A stretch of DNA of 64,000 bases from Myxococcales bacterium (GTDB lineage: Bacteria > Myxococcota_A > Polyangia > Polyangiales > JAFGIB01), in contig JAOUOP010000043.1 in NCBI GenBank assembly GCA_029880325.1, forward strand, positions 1-64,000. Reading direction: 5' to 3'. Positions 42,956 to 51,562 of this stretch are shown piece by piece; the first letter of the stretch is position 1, and every line of letters starts with the position of its first letter. The notes under the pieces were generated by a model that was given only the letters and a program-made list of their open reading frames with translations, ran no database searches and was not told the DNA's origin. The translations under genes and the position numbers were made by a program.

Positions 42956-45403
42956 GTGTCGAAGCACAACCGCCACGATCCTCGCGCTCTGGGCGCTGCG
43001 ATATGGCGGCGCGTGCGCGGGCTGCTGGCCCTGCTGGGGCTTGGGGCGGACGAGGTCGCGGGCGGCCAGGTGCTTCCGCGTCCGCTGGCCCTGGGCCCGG
43101 CGCGGCTTGGGGCGGCGTTTTCGCTATTGCTGGGGCTTTCGCTTGCGGCGCTGCCACGGCTTGGCACCCACGGCGTCGAGAGCGCGCTGGTGCTGGGCGT
43201 CTTCGTGCCGCCGGTGGTGGCTGTGGCGGCTCAGGCCATCGCGCGGGCGGCACGACCGGTGGCGGTCTCGGCGGCGGCGATCCTGTGGCGCGCAACCCAG
43301 GCCGGGGTCCTGATCTTTGCGCTGCCCTTTGTGGTGCTGGCGCTCAACGGGCTGCGCGTCGGCCACTGCGATCCGCTCACGGGTTTTTCGTTCATGCTGC
43401 TGGGGCCGTTTGCGGGCACGCTGCTTTCGGCTGCGGCCGGCTGTCTGGCGGGGCTTTTGTCCCTGGGGTCTGTGGCCCGGACGCTGTTTTCGTTGCTCTT
43501 GCCGCTCGGCTCGATCGCCGCGGCCCTGCGCGAACTCTACGCAACGCCGGGCGTCTTCGCCTATGGGCATTTCTTCGGCTACTTCCCGGGTACGTTTTTC
43601 GATCCCGTCACGGAGCTGCCAGCGCCGCTGCTGTCGCTGCGCGTGATCTCGACGCTGGCGCTGGCCGGCCTTTGGCTTCTGTGTCTGGCCCACTTCGATG
43701 TCGTAAGGGCGCGCCTTTTCCTGTGGCCGGCGCCGGGGCGCGGGGTGGTCTCGGCCGCGGCGCTGCTCTTGCTCTCGGCGGTGGGCGTCTGCGGCGCCTA
43801 TGCGCCGCAACTCGGCCATCGCAGCAGTCTCGCGTTCATCGAAGAAGAACTCGGCGAAACGCGCGTGTCAGAGCGTTGCATTCTGCACGTGCCGCGCGAG
43901 ATGCGCCGCGAGCGGCTCGAGCAATTGGCCTCGCACTGCGACTTCAGAGTGGCGCAGATCGAGCGTTGGCTGGGGTTGCGACAAGAGCACAAGGTGCGCG
44001 TGCTGCTTTTTCGCAGCGCCGCCGAAAAGAAAGCGCTGATGGGGGCGGCGGCCACCAACGTGGCCAAGCCCTGGCGCGGTGAGATCTACCTGCACGAGCG
44101 GCCCTGGCCCCATCCGGTGCTGGCCCACGAGTTGGCCCATGTGGTGGCGGCGGGCGCAGGGCGCGGGCCCTTTGCGGTGGGTGGACGCCTGGGGGGGCTG
44201 CTTCCCAACCCCACGTTGATCGAGGGGTTGGCGGTGGCGGCGGCCTGGGCCGACAGCTCGGACCAGGGCTTGACGCCGCACCAGCTGAGCCGAACGCTGA
44301 TCGAGCGCGGACGGCCGCCCAACCTGGATGACTTCTTTGGCGTCGGCTTCTTCGGACAGGGGCGGCGGCAGTCCTACACCGTCAGTGGATCGCTCTTGCG
44401 CTACGTGGCTGAAGTGCACGGCGCCGAAGCCCTCAGACGCCTCTATGGGCACGGCGATGTGCAGGCGGCGCTGGGCATCTCGAGGGCCGAGCTGCAAGCG
44501 CGATGGCACGCCTTCTTGAAGCGCGTGCCGCTGCCGCCGGAGGCGCTGCCCAGGGCCCGGGAGCGCTTCGCAGGCAAGGGATTGCTTCGGCAGGTCTGCC
44601 CCCACCGCAAGGCGGCGCTCAAGCGCGAGTTGGGAGCCGACTTGGCTGCCGGTGATGATGCCGCGGCCGAGCGCACCTGTGGGCGCCTGCTCGAACTCGA
44701 CCCGGCCGACGACGGCACGCGCGCGTTGCTGGTGCCCGTGCTGGCCCGGCTCGGCAAGGAGCAAGAGGCCCAGGCCGAGCTGCAGGCGCTGCTCGCGCCG
44801 CCGACGGCGCCGGAGCCGACCATCGATCGGGCGCGCGAGGATCTGGGCGACGAGGCCTGGCGGCGTGGCAGCTTGCAGCAGGCGCGCGCGATCTACGCCG
44901 AGCTTCTGGCCAGTCCGCGCGGGCGCGATGCGCGGCGGCAGCTGCAGGTGCGTCTGGCGGCCCTCGATGGCGACGCGCGCGCCGGGGCGCTGCTTTCCGA
45001 CCTTTTGTTGGGCAAGCCCGGGGAGGGCACCGACGGGGCTTCGGCCGTGTACCTGATGCGCGAACTCAGGGCGCTGCGCGCCGACGGCCTGCCGCACTAC
45101 CTGGAGGCGCGCCAGCTGTACTTCCGGGCGCGCTACCGGGAGGCGGCGGAGCTTTTGTCCCAGGCGCGCGGCCTGGGGCTGCCGAGCCAGGAGCTGGTGC
45201 ACGAGGCGCTGCGCGTCGAGGCCATCGCACGCACCGCCAGCTTCGAGTTCGAACGGGCCGAGGCGCTTTTGGCGGAGCTGGCGCGGGCTTCGCCCCGGGA
45301 TCCGGCCACACAGGCGCAGGTGCAGGATTGGACAGAGCGCATCCAATTCCTGCGCCGCGATGCCCCCGGAGTCGCCCCGGAAGGCGCTCGATCCCCCCAT
45401 TGA
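42956..45403 (+). CDS. Polytopic membrane protein with HELAH metallopeptidase domain and TPR-like C-terminus
   Basis: An 815-residue protein with a GTG start 9 nt after the lon-like stop. Residues about 45-285 contain six or so hydrophobic helices. A gluzincin-like region follows: ERCILHVPREM, then VLAHELAHVV with the zinc motif at His 391-Glu 392-His 395, and IEGLAVAAAWAD with the third ligand Glu about 33 residues on. The last ~270 residues are helical repeats with a TPR-like rhythm (GRLLELDPADDGTRALLVPV; ARAIYAELLASP). It resembles peptidase MA/M1-like membrane proteins of unknown target. Its position suggests work with the protease-dead Lon (inference). Confidence 0.7.
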   Translation: MSKHNRHDPRALGAAIWRRVRGLLALLGLGADEVAGGQVLPRPLALGPARLGAAFSLLLGLSLAALPRLGTHGVESALVLGVFVPPVVAVAAQAIARAARPVAVSAAAILWRATQAGVLIFALPFVVLALNGLRVGHCDPLTGFSFMLLGPFAGTLLSAAAGCLAGLLSLGSVARTLFSLLLPLGSIAAALRELYATPGVFAYGHFFGYFPGTFFDPVTELPAPLLSLRVISTLALAGLWLLCLAHFDVVRARLFLWPAPGRGVVSAAALLLLSAVGVCGAYAPQLGHRSSLAFIEEELGETRVSERCILHVPREMRRERLEQLASHCDFRVAQIERWLGLRQEHKVRVLLFRSAAEKKALMGAAATNVAKPWRGEIYLHERPWPHPVLAHELAHVVAAGAGRGPFAVGGRLGGLLPNPTLIEGLAVAAAWADSSDQGLTPHQLSRTLIERGRPPNLDDFFGVGFFGQGRRQSYTVSGSLLRYVAEVHGAEALRRLYGHGDVQAALGISRAELQARWHAFLKRVPLPPEALPRARERFAGKGLLRQVCPHRKAALKRELGADLAAGDDAAAERTCGRLLELDPADDGTRALLVPVLARLGKEQEAQAELQALLAPPTAPEPTIDRAREDLGDEAWRRGSLQQARAIYAELLASPRGRDARRQLQVRLAALDGDARAGALLSDLLLGKPGEGTDGASAVYLMRELRALRADGLPHYLEARQLYFRARYREAAELLSQARGLGLPSQELVHEALRVEAIARTASFEFERAEALLAELARASPRDPATQAQVQDWTERIQFLRRDAPGVAPEGARSPH

Positions 45404-45603
45404 TGCCGGCTCATCCCGTGATATCGGGGGATCGGATGGAGTGCTGAAAACACCTTTGGTTTCAATACTTTAGGTGCGTTCCAGCGGGCTGTTATGATCT
45501 CGTCAGAATAAAGTTTTGCATGATCGATGCGGCCCTGTCGCAGACTGCAGGAAGTCGCCCCGGCGCAGTTGTACGCGCCCCTGCCGCCACCGGAGTACGA
45601 CCC

Positions 45604-46974
45604 ATGCACATGCCACCGGTCCCCACGACAACGTTTCGCGGCCCGCTCGGCGCCAAACCGTTGCCGGAGCTGGTGGCCGAGTTGGGGCGCGAGGGTCGCA
45701 CCGGCACCCTGCGTTTGGTGTCCGACGACGGCCAGCTGCTGGCGGCCATGCGCTTTCAACGCGGCTTGCTGTCGGCGGCGCTGGTCGCCGGCCAGGTTCA
45801 GGGCGGCCTGCTGGAGGCGCTGTTGCCCCTATGCGCGCACCCGGGGGGTAGCTACCACTTCACCGATGGTCAAGACGCGGTGGGTACGGGCGCCGGCGTG
45901 CTGTGTGGCCCGGTCACCCCGGTGGCGCTGATCGCCCGGGCCATCCGTGGCCCGCTGCACGCGGCCGCGGTCGACGCCGTGATCGAAGCGGCCCACCGCA
46001 GGCCCCTGAAGCTGCGCCCCAACGTGGACCTGCGCCGCTACGGTTTCGATCAGCGCGAGCAGGACGCGGTGGAAGTGCTGCGGCATCGGCCCTTGAGCTA
46101 CCAGCAGCTGCTCGAGCGTACGGTCATCGGCGAGCCCGGCCTGCGCCGCATCATCTACGCCCTGCGCGTCACCCGCGACCTGACGCTGATGGCCCGCGAG
46201 CGCACCACCATGTCCGGTACCGTGGAACACGACGCGCCGTTGCCGGAGCACAGCGACGTGCGCGAGCAGCCCTCGACCGTGGCGCCCCCGCCTCCGCAGC
46301 CGTTGCCACCGTTGCCGCCAGCGGTGCCAAACGCCAGGGCCGGTGGCGGCACGGTGCTCGAATTTCGGCCGCTTCTGGGCGGGGCGGTGCGGCTTCCGCC
46401 CAGCGCCGGTTACAGCCTGCGCGGGGTCGGCGCTTCGACCGCGCCGGCCGATGGGGGCGTGGGACAGGGCCAGCCCGCCGAGCGCCAGGCGAAGTTGCAG
46501 TCACGACCGCGGCGCCGCCGGCCGGCGGCCGCGGGCGACGGGCGGGCGGCTGCGGCCCACGCCGACAGCAGTCCCGCCGAGCGCCACTACCTGCGCGCCC
46601 AGGCCCTGCTGCGCCGCAACGATTACGCCGGCGCCCTGGTCGAGACGCGTCGTGCGTTGGCCCTCGACCGGCGCTCGTTCAAGCTCCATGCGCTGCAGGC
46701 CTGGCTGCTGTACCTGCGCCATGGGGCGGCGGGGGGTGGGGTGCACGAGCGCTCGGAACAACGCCTGCTGAAGATTCTTTCGCGCGATCCGGCCTGTGAC
46801 CGCGCCCACTACTACCTGGGCTGCATGTACAAGCGCGCCGACATGCCCGAGCGGGCTCTGACGCACTTCGAGAGCGCGCTGCTGCTGGTGCCCGACGACC
46901 TGGAAGTGGAACGCGAGGTGCGCCTGCTCGAACAGCGGCACGGCCGGCGCGGTTCGCCCGGGTGGCGTCGGTAG
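45604..46974 (+). CDS. DUF4388 (PatA N-terminal-like) protein with C-terminal TPRs
   Basis: A 456-residue protein. ATG 45604 has CGGAG 8-9 nt upstream; an in-frame ATG at 45520 would add 28 residues without a ribosome binding site. The N-terminus (FRGPLGAKPLPELVAELGRE, GRTGTLRLVSDDGQLLAAMR) is a DUF4388 domain, common in Myxococcota signalling proteins. A Pro-rich linker (PPPPQPLPPLPP) leads to TPR-like repeats (AERHYLRAQALLRRNDYAGA; HYYLGCMYKRADMPERALTH). Probably a cytosolic scaffold. A possible -10 TATGAT at 45494-45499 with TTTAGG 18 nt upstream could be its promoter. Confidence 0.75.
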   Translation: MHMPPVPTTTFRGPLGAKPLPELVAELGREGRTGTLRLVSDDGQLLAAMRFQRGLLSAALVAGQVQGGLLEALLPLCAHPGGSYHFTDGQDAVGTGAGVLCGPVTPVALIARAIRGPLHAAAVDAVIEAAHRRPLKLRPNVDLRRYGFDQREQDAVEVLRHRPLSYQQLLERTVIGEPGLRRIIYALRVTRDLTLMARERTTMSGTVEHDAPLPEHSDVREQPSTVAPPPPQPLPPLPPAVPNARAGGGTVLEFRPLLGGAVRLPPSAGYSLRGVGASTAPADGGVGQGQPAERQAKLQSRPRRRRPAAAGDGRAAAAHADSSPAERHYLRAQALLRRNDYAGALVETRRALALDRRSFKLHALQAWLLYLRHGAAGGGVHERSEQRLLKILSRDPACDRAHYYLGCMYKRADMPERALTHFESALLLVPDDLEVEREVRLLEQRHGRRGSPGWRR

Positions 46975-46993
46975 CGCGCTTGCAAGCGTGGCG

Positions 46994-47005
46994 GTCGTAT
47001 ACGAC
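46994..47005. promoter_or_regulatory. Perfect 12-bp palindrome in front of the fetA-like gene
   Basis: GTCGTATACGAC is a perfect palindrome 8 nt before the ATG at 47014, within the 39-bp gap after the DUF4388 gene. The GTATAC core resembles operators of several GntR-family repressors. Its position would let a bound repressor block transcription or initiation. Confidence 0.4.
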
Positions 47006-47013
47006 AAGGCCGC

Positions 47014-47697
47014 ATGACGCTCTTGCTCGCCCGTGGATTGCGCGTGGAGGCCGCCTCGGCCGAGGTGCGACCGCCGCTGCCCGGACCGGTCGACCTGCGG
47101 CTGGCTGCCGGACAGCGGCTGGCCCTCGAGGGGCCCTCGGGAAGCGGCAAGACCACGCTGCTGCGGGCGCTGTCGCTGCTGGAGCCGCTGGGGCATGGAG
47201 AGATTGAGCTATGTGGTGAGCCCGTGCGTGAAGGGCAGGAGCCGGCCTACCGGCGGCGCGTGCACTACCTGGCGCAGCAGTCGGCGCGTCTTGCGCTTTC
47301 GGCGGAGGCTTGGCTCGAGCAGGCCTTCATACCGCGCAGCGCCGGCGGGTGCCGTTTCGAGCGTGACAGGGCGCTTTCCTTGTGTGAGCGGCTGGGGCTC
47401 GAGCGGGCGCTGGTGGGTCGTTCGCTCGCGGAGTTGTCGGGGGGCGAGCTGCAGCGGGTGGCCCTGGTGCGGGCGCTGCTGGTCGAGCCCTGGGTATTGC
47501 TCCTGGACGAGCCCACCTCGGCCCTGGACGACGCGGCGCGGGAACGTTTCGAGCATTGTCTGGGCGACTGGCTCGAACAGGGTCAGCGGGCGCTTGTTTT
47601 GGTCAGCCACGATCCGGCCCAGCGGCAGCGGCTGTGCGACCACCGGCGTGTTTTCTCGGCGGATGGAACGCTGGGAGCAACGGAGGTGCTTTCGTGA
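47014..47697 (+). CDS. fetA: ABC transporter ATPase of the FetA/YbbL type
   Basis: A 227-residue ATPase with Walker A GPSGSGKTTLLRAL, signature LSGGELQRVALVRALL, Walker B WVLLLDEPTSALDD and switch His VLVSHDP. Pairing with a UPF0014 permease identifies it with E. coli FetA (YbbL), part of an iron exporter that protects against iron and peroxide stress. The stop overlaps the fetB start (GTGA). Confidence 0.85.
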   Translation: MTLLLARGLRVEAASAEVRPPLPGPVDLRLAAGQRLALEGPSGSGKTTLLRALSLLEPLGHGEIELCGEPVREGQEPAYRRRVHYLAQQSARLALSAEAWLEQAFIPRSAGGCRFERDRALSLCERLGLERALVGRSLAELSGGELQRVALVRALLVEPWVLLLDEPTSALDDAARERFEHCLGDWLEQGQRALVLVSHDPAQRQRLCDHRRVFSADGTLGATEVLS

Positions 47698-48488
47698 AGC
47701 AAGTCATCCCCCTGTCGCCCTGGGACCTCACGGTCGCCGCGGGGCTTCTGCTGACCTCGGCCGCGATTTCTGTGGCCTTGCAGTTGGGCATTGGCAAGCG
47801 CCTGGTCATCGCCGGCGTGCGTACGGTCGTGCAGCTGCTGTTGATCGGTCTCGTGCTGCAATTTGTCTTTGCGCTCGAGCGTTGGTGGATCGTGGTGGCG
47901 GTCTTTTTGTCGATGGTGATCAACGCCGGCATTGCCGCGGTTCAGCGGCTCGACGTGCGCTACCCCGGCATCTGGTCCACCGGCCTCACCGCCGTCAGCA
48001 TCAGCGCCGTGCTCACCACCTTTGCGGTGACCGAAGCCGTCATCGGTGTCGAACCCTGGTATGCGCCGCGCTACCTCATCCCGCTGCTGGGCATGGTGCT
48101 GGGCAACAGCCTCACCGGCATCTCGCTGGCGCTCGACCGCATGATCGGTGACCTGCGCACGCGGCGTCAGGAAATCGAAGCCTGGCTGACGGTGGGCGCC
48201 ACCTCCTGGGAAGCGGTGCGTCCCATCGTCGCCGATGCCGTGCGCACCGGCATCATCCCCATTCTCAACAGCATGTCGGTCGCGGGCATCGTCGCCTTGC
48301 CGGGCATGATGACCGGCCAAATCCTCGCCGGCGCAGCCCCGGTCGATGCCGTCAAATACCAGATCGTCGTCATGTTCATGATCGCGGGTGCATCGAGTCT
48401 GGGTGCCGTACTGGCCGCGATGCTGAGCTTCAGGCGCCTGGTCACCCGCCGCCACCAGCTGGCCCTGCATCGAATCCGTAGTGCCTGA
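47694..48488 (+). CDS. fetB: UPF0014 permease (FetB/YbbM)
   Basis: A 264-residue inner-membrane protein with about seven helices. GGAGGTG lies 8 nt before GTG 47694. Family stretches are GIGKRLVIAGVRTVVQLLLI, LIPLLGMVLGNSLTGISLAL and LPGMMTGQILAGAAPVDAVK. With FetA it exports iron in E. coli. Iron export here would complement the Fur-box gene 10 kb downstream (inference). Confidence 0.9.
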   Translation: MKQVIPLSPWDLTVAAGLLLTSAAISVALQLGIGKRLVIAGVRTVVQLLLIGLVLQFVFALERWWIVVAVFLSMVINAGIAAVQRLDVRYPGIWSTGLTAVSISAVLTTFAVTEAVIGVEPWYAPRYLIPLLGMVLGNSLTGISLALDRMIGDLRTRRQEIEAWLTVGATSWEAVRPIVADAVRTGIIPILNSMSVAGIVALPGMMTGQILAGAAPVDAVKYQIVVMFMIAGASSLGAVLAAMLSFRRLVTRRHQLALHRIRSA

Positions 48489-48590
48489 GGCAAGGAGCTT
48501 TCACAGCGGCGGCCTTCACATCGCCATCCGAGTCGCTACCGTGCCGAGATCAGGATCGGCGCGGGATTCGGTGGGCGGCTGCGGAAATAC

Positions 48591-48621
48591 GGGCGGGGAG
48601 GCTTTTGGGGGGATGGGGGGG
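48591..48621 (+). other. G-rich tract able to form a G-quadruplex
   Basis: Four G runs (GGG, GGGG, G6, G7) occur within 31 bp, with loops of 1, 8 and 2 nt (shorter if the long runs are split). It is 53 bp before the MFS start, on the coding strand, so it would be in the mRNA leader. Confidence 0.4.
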
Positions 48622-48673
48622 CTGCTATGCAGCGCGGGAAGGTGTCCTGGAAGCTTTTTCCGGGTTGGTGATC

Positions 48674-49936
48674 ATGGACGGTCCTGCTTCCACTGCGGCT
48701 GCTTCGGTGCGGCCGGGGCTTCCGCCGCTGCAGAATCCGCAGTTCCGCTGGCTGCTGGGGAGCAATTTCGCGTTCTTCATGGCGATCCATGGGCAGAGCG
48801 TGGTGCGCTCGTGGTTGGCGTTCGAGCTGACCGGCAGTAATTTCGCGCTGGGGCAGATCGCTGCGGCCATCGCGATTCCGATGTTGGTGATCGCCCCCTT
48901 CGGTGGCGTGGTGGCCGACCGCATGGAGCGCCGGCGCTTGATCGTGGTCGCTCAAACGGTGGTCCTGCTGAGCGAGCTGGTGCTGGCCACGCTGCTGTTC
49001 AGCGACCGGCTGCAGTTTTGGCACCTGCTGTGCGGAACCACGGTGATGGGTATGGCCTTTCCCCTGAGCATGCCCGCCCGTCAGGCCCTCACCGTCAATG
49101 TGGTGGGCCGCGAGGCGCTGACTTCCGCCATGGCCATCAGCATGGGCGCGATGAATCTGACGCGCGTGATCGGGCCGCTGGTCTCGGGCGTGATGATCGA
49201 TGCCATTGGCGTCAAGGGCACCTACGGGATGGGCGCCGGTCTGTATTTCTTCGCGCTGCTGTCGCTGGTCGGCGTGCCCCGCCATCAAGCCGCCCCTCCA
49301 GCGGGCGGCCGCGGCAGTGTGCTCTCGGAGATGGCCGAAGGGGTCCGCTATCTGAAGGGCGACCGCGAGCTGCGCGTGCTCTTGCTCTTCGGTCTGCTGC
49401 CCATGTTTCTGGCGATGCCCACCCAACAGCTGATGGTGGTCTTCGCCCAGGAGATCTGGAAGGTGGGCTCCACCGGCTTCGGTCTCCTGCAGGGCGTGGC
49501 CGGGGTCGGTGGCGTGGCCGGCGCCATTTGGGTGGCCCGCATGGGCGATGGCCCGCGGCTGCGCGTGATGCTCTTCGCCGGCCTGGGCTTTGCGCTGCTG
49601 TTGGGTCTGTTTGCGCTCTCGCCGTGGTTTGTCCCGGCACTGCTGCTGGCCTTGCTCGGCTATTCGCTGTCGGCCGTCTACGGCACGCTCAATAGCTCTG
49701 CCATTCAGCTGCTGACCCCCGACGAGGTGCGTGGCCGCATCACCTCGTTCATGATGATGAGCATCTCGCTGCCGCTGCTGGGCGCGCTGCCGGTGGGCGC
49801 CCTGGCCGACCGCCTGGGCGCACCCATCGCCGTGGCCAGCGCCTGCGGCCTCAGCGCCCTTCTGGTGATCGTCTTCTGGTTCAGCAGCCCGGCCCTGCGC
49901 CGCCTCGACCAGGCCCTGCTGGAACGCAGAAGCTGA
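48674..49936 (+). CDS. MFS transporter (EntS/MFS_3-like exporter)
   Basis: A 420-residue, 12-helix major facilitator. RWLLGSNFAFFMAIHGQSVV starts helix 1, GGVVADRMERRRLIV is the loop 2-3 motif A, and NLTRVIGPLVSGVMID is motif C of exporters. The second half repeats the fold (LTPDEVRGRITSFMMMSISL). MFS_3 members export siderophores or macrolide-like compounds. ATG 48674 is chosen because the 23 residues upstream in frame are Gly-rich and overlap the G-run leader. Confidence 0.85.
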   Translation: MDGPASTAAASVRPGLPPLQNPQFRWLLGSNFAFFMAIHGQSVVRSWLAFELTGSNFALGQIAAAIAIPMLVIAPFGGVVADRMERRRLIVVAQTVVLLSELVLATLLFSDRLQFWHLLCGTTVMGMAFPLSMPARQALTVNVVGREALTSAMAISMGAMNLTRVIGPLVSGVMIDAIGVKGTYGMGAGLYFFALLSLVGVPRHQAAPPAGGRGSVLSEMAEGVRYLKGDRELRVLLLFGLLPMFLAMPTQQLMVVFAQEIWKVGSTGFGLLQGVAGVGGVAGAIWVARMGDGPRLRVMLFAGLGFALLLGLFALSPWFVPALLLALLGYSLSAVYGTLNSSAIQLLTPDEVRGRITSFMMMSISLPLLGALPVGALADRLGAPIAVASACGLSALLVIVFWFSSPALRRLDQALLERRS

Positions 49937-49964
49937 GCGCGGTCACCGCCGCCCCGGCACGGCC

Positions 49965-50693
49965 TCAATGCACGCCTTCGCCGCCCACTTCCTGCACCTT
50001 GCGATGCCGCACCTCGACGCGGTCGTAGCCGAGCGAACGCACCAGCGTCTCCACGGTGCGCGCGCTGTTCTTTTCCGCCCGCGCGAGCAACCCAGCGTCT
50101 AGCGCTGCCTGCTGCAGTAGCCCCTCGGCCCGGCGCCGCGCCTCGCTCTCGAGCACGTCATCCCGCCGCGCCAGGAGGTCGGTGTCGCGGGTGTGCACGT
50201 AGGTGCGTTCGCTGTCGAGCCGCGTCGACAGCAGCTGCGCTGGCGGCAGCACGATCGACACCGAGCGCGCTTCCAGGTCGATGGTGATGTCGCCCTCGCC
50301 CATGCGCGTCAGGTCCACCCCCGCGGTGACGTCGGCAGCCGCCACCAGCAGGATCGCGTCCTGGGCCTTGACCAGCCCGAAGAGGCGCTGCTGTTCGCGC
50401 TGCAGGTCGATGACCCGCTCGACGTGGTAGGAGGCGCTCTGCAGCTGCGCCAGGTCGCGCACCGCCACCACCACCGCGCTCGATGGCGCCAGTCGGTCCT
50501 GCACCGGCGGCTCCGCCGGCTCGGGTTCGGGATCACTGTGCGAGAAGGCGAGCAGGTAGCCAAGCCCAGCGCCCACGAGCAGCACGCAGACCGCGCCAAT
50601 CGCGGTCATGCACCCAAAGGCCAGGGTGCCACCGCCCGCACCGCGCGCCCGCTGCTCTGCAGCCGGCACTTGTTCGATGCCTTCGTTCACCAC
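49965..50693 (-). CDS. DUF4230 membrane-anchored protein
   Basis: A 242-residue protein with GTG start, one membrane helix at about 28-50 (MTAIGAVCVLLVGAGLGYLL) and a periplasmic domain. The domain (AVRDLAQLQSASYHVERVID, AADVTAGVDLTRMGEGDITI) is DUF4230, ending in a helix EKNSARTVETLVRSLGYDRV. Function unknown; members often have the same single-anchor layout. It converges on the MFS gene. Confidence 0.8.
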   Translation of the reverse strand: MVNEGIEQVPAAEQRARGAGGGTLAFGCMTAIGAVCVLLVGAGLGYLLAFSHSDPEPEPAEPPVQDRLAPSSAVVVAVRDLAQLQSASYHVERVIDLQREQQRLFGLVKAQDAILLVAAADVTAGVDLTRMGEGDITIDLEARSVSIVLPPAQLLSTRLDSERTYVHTRDTDLLARRDDVLESEARRRAEGLLQQAALDAGLLARAEKNSARTVETLVRSLGYDRVEVRHRKVQEVGGEGVH

Positions 50694-50758
50694 GACAGTG
50701 TAGCGCTTCCTGGGTTTGGAATCTGCGCCGCCGCGCCCGCGCCGGCCGCATCAGGTCC

Positions 50759-51127
50759 TCAGTCGCGGCGCCTGGGCTGGGTGGCCCGCAGCAGCGCGTT
50801 CATTTCGCGAATCACCTTGAGCGCGGCCGGTCGGTGCTCGGCCGGCCATCCGGCCAAGATGGCTGCGATCGCCGAACCTTCGCGCGTGGTGGCGCCGTCG
50901 CGCGGCGAAGCCGGCGCAAACAGCTCGCCCATCGTGAGCCCGAGCGCGTCGCAGAGCGAAGCCAGAACCTCCAGTGAAGGCACACGCTCGCCGCGCTCCA
51001 ATAGCCCGACATAGCTCGCGTTGACCCCCGCTCCCTCGGCCACGTCGGCCTGCGACAGCGACAGCTCGATGCGCCGCGCCCTCAGGCGCTCCAGAGCCCG
51101 GCGCGTTACCCTCGACTGAACCGCCAT
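50759..51127 (-). CDS. XRE-family helix-turn-helix regulator
   Basis: A 122-residue protein. Residues about 12-70 are a Cro/CI-type HTH (LRARRIELSLSQADVAEGAG, SYVGLLERGERVPSLEVLAS). The last ~45 residues form a helical tail (HRPAALKVIREMNALLRA) that may dimerise. ATG 51127. The upstream region carries a cluster of TACTG/CAGTA half-sites suited to autoregulation, and may also control the divergent kinase gene (inference). Confidence 0.88.
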   Translation of the reverse strand: MAVQSRVTRRALERLRARRIELSLSQADVAEGAGVNASYVGLLERGERVPSLEVLASLCDALGLTMGELFAPASPRDGATTREGSAIAAILAGWPAEHRPAALKVIREMNALLRATQPRRRD

Positions 51128-51562
51128 CTGTGCCCAATTGAACTACTGGCCATGAAAGCGAACAACGATCTACCAGTATCGGCATCTTGTGTACTCACAG
51201 TACATGTTGATATACTGTTGAACTCGCCGCGAACTTTAGGGAGTCGCGGTGAAGAGGTCGGCTGGGCTTTTGCAGCTGGTGGCTACAGGTCGACCTGTAC
51301 TCGGAGTTGCGCTGAGGTAGGCGATGGCACGAATCCGACGAAGGCGACCCTCGCGCTGCCGGCCTTGTTCGCGAGATGTTCGCGAGCGCGGCTCTGAAAT
51401 CGGTAGCCGAAGCTCCGGCGATGCGTGCACTTCAACTCATGGTCATACGCCAGCGGGTATCTTCCACATGTCCGTCGTCGAGCGCGACCTCCGTACAAGC
51501 CCTACAAACCACACACGCAACTACGCGGTCTGACGAACAGGGCCCGAGCACTTGGGGAGCAG
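51128..51562. other. 435-bp divergent regulatory region between the XRE gene and the hybrid kinase
   Basis: More AT-rich than its surroundings near 51130-51240. It holds TACTG at 51144, CAGTA at 51174, TGTACT-CAC-AGTACA (51190-51204) and TACTG at 51213. The 5' part is directly upstream of the XRE start. The rest (51245-51562) shows no gene or terminator; one frame is open through it into the kinase gene but lacks coding character. Confidence 0.45.
51190..51204. promoter_or_regulatory. Operator-like palindrome TGTACT-CAC-AGTACA
   Basis: Perfect 6-bp inverted arms with a 3-bp centre, 63 bp upstream of the XRE start codon and flanked on both sides by further CAGTA/TACTG half-sites (51174 and 51213). 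The spacing suits cooperative dimer binding by a small Cro/CI-like regulator. Confidence 0.5.

Noticed and set aside
43868-45400. A 510-codon minus-strand frame antisense to the HELAH metallopeptidase gene
   Set aside because: Arg/Gln/Gly-rich low-information translation; the opposite strand has the zinc motif and TPRs.
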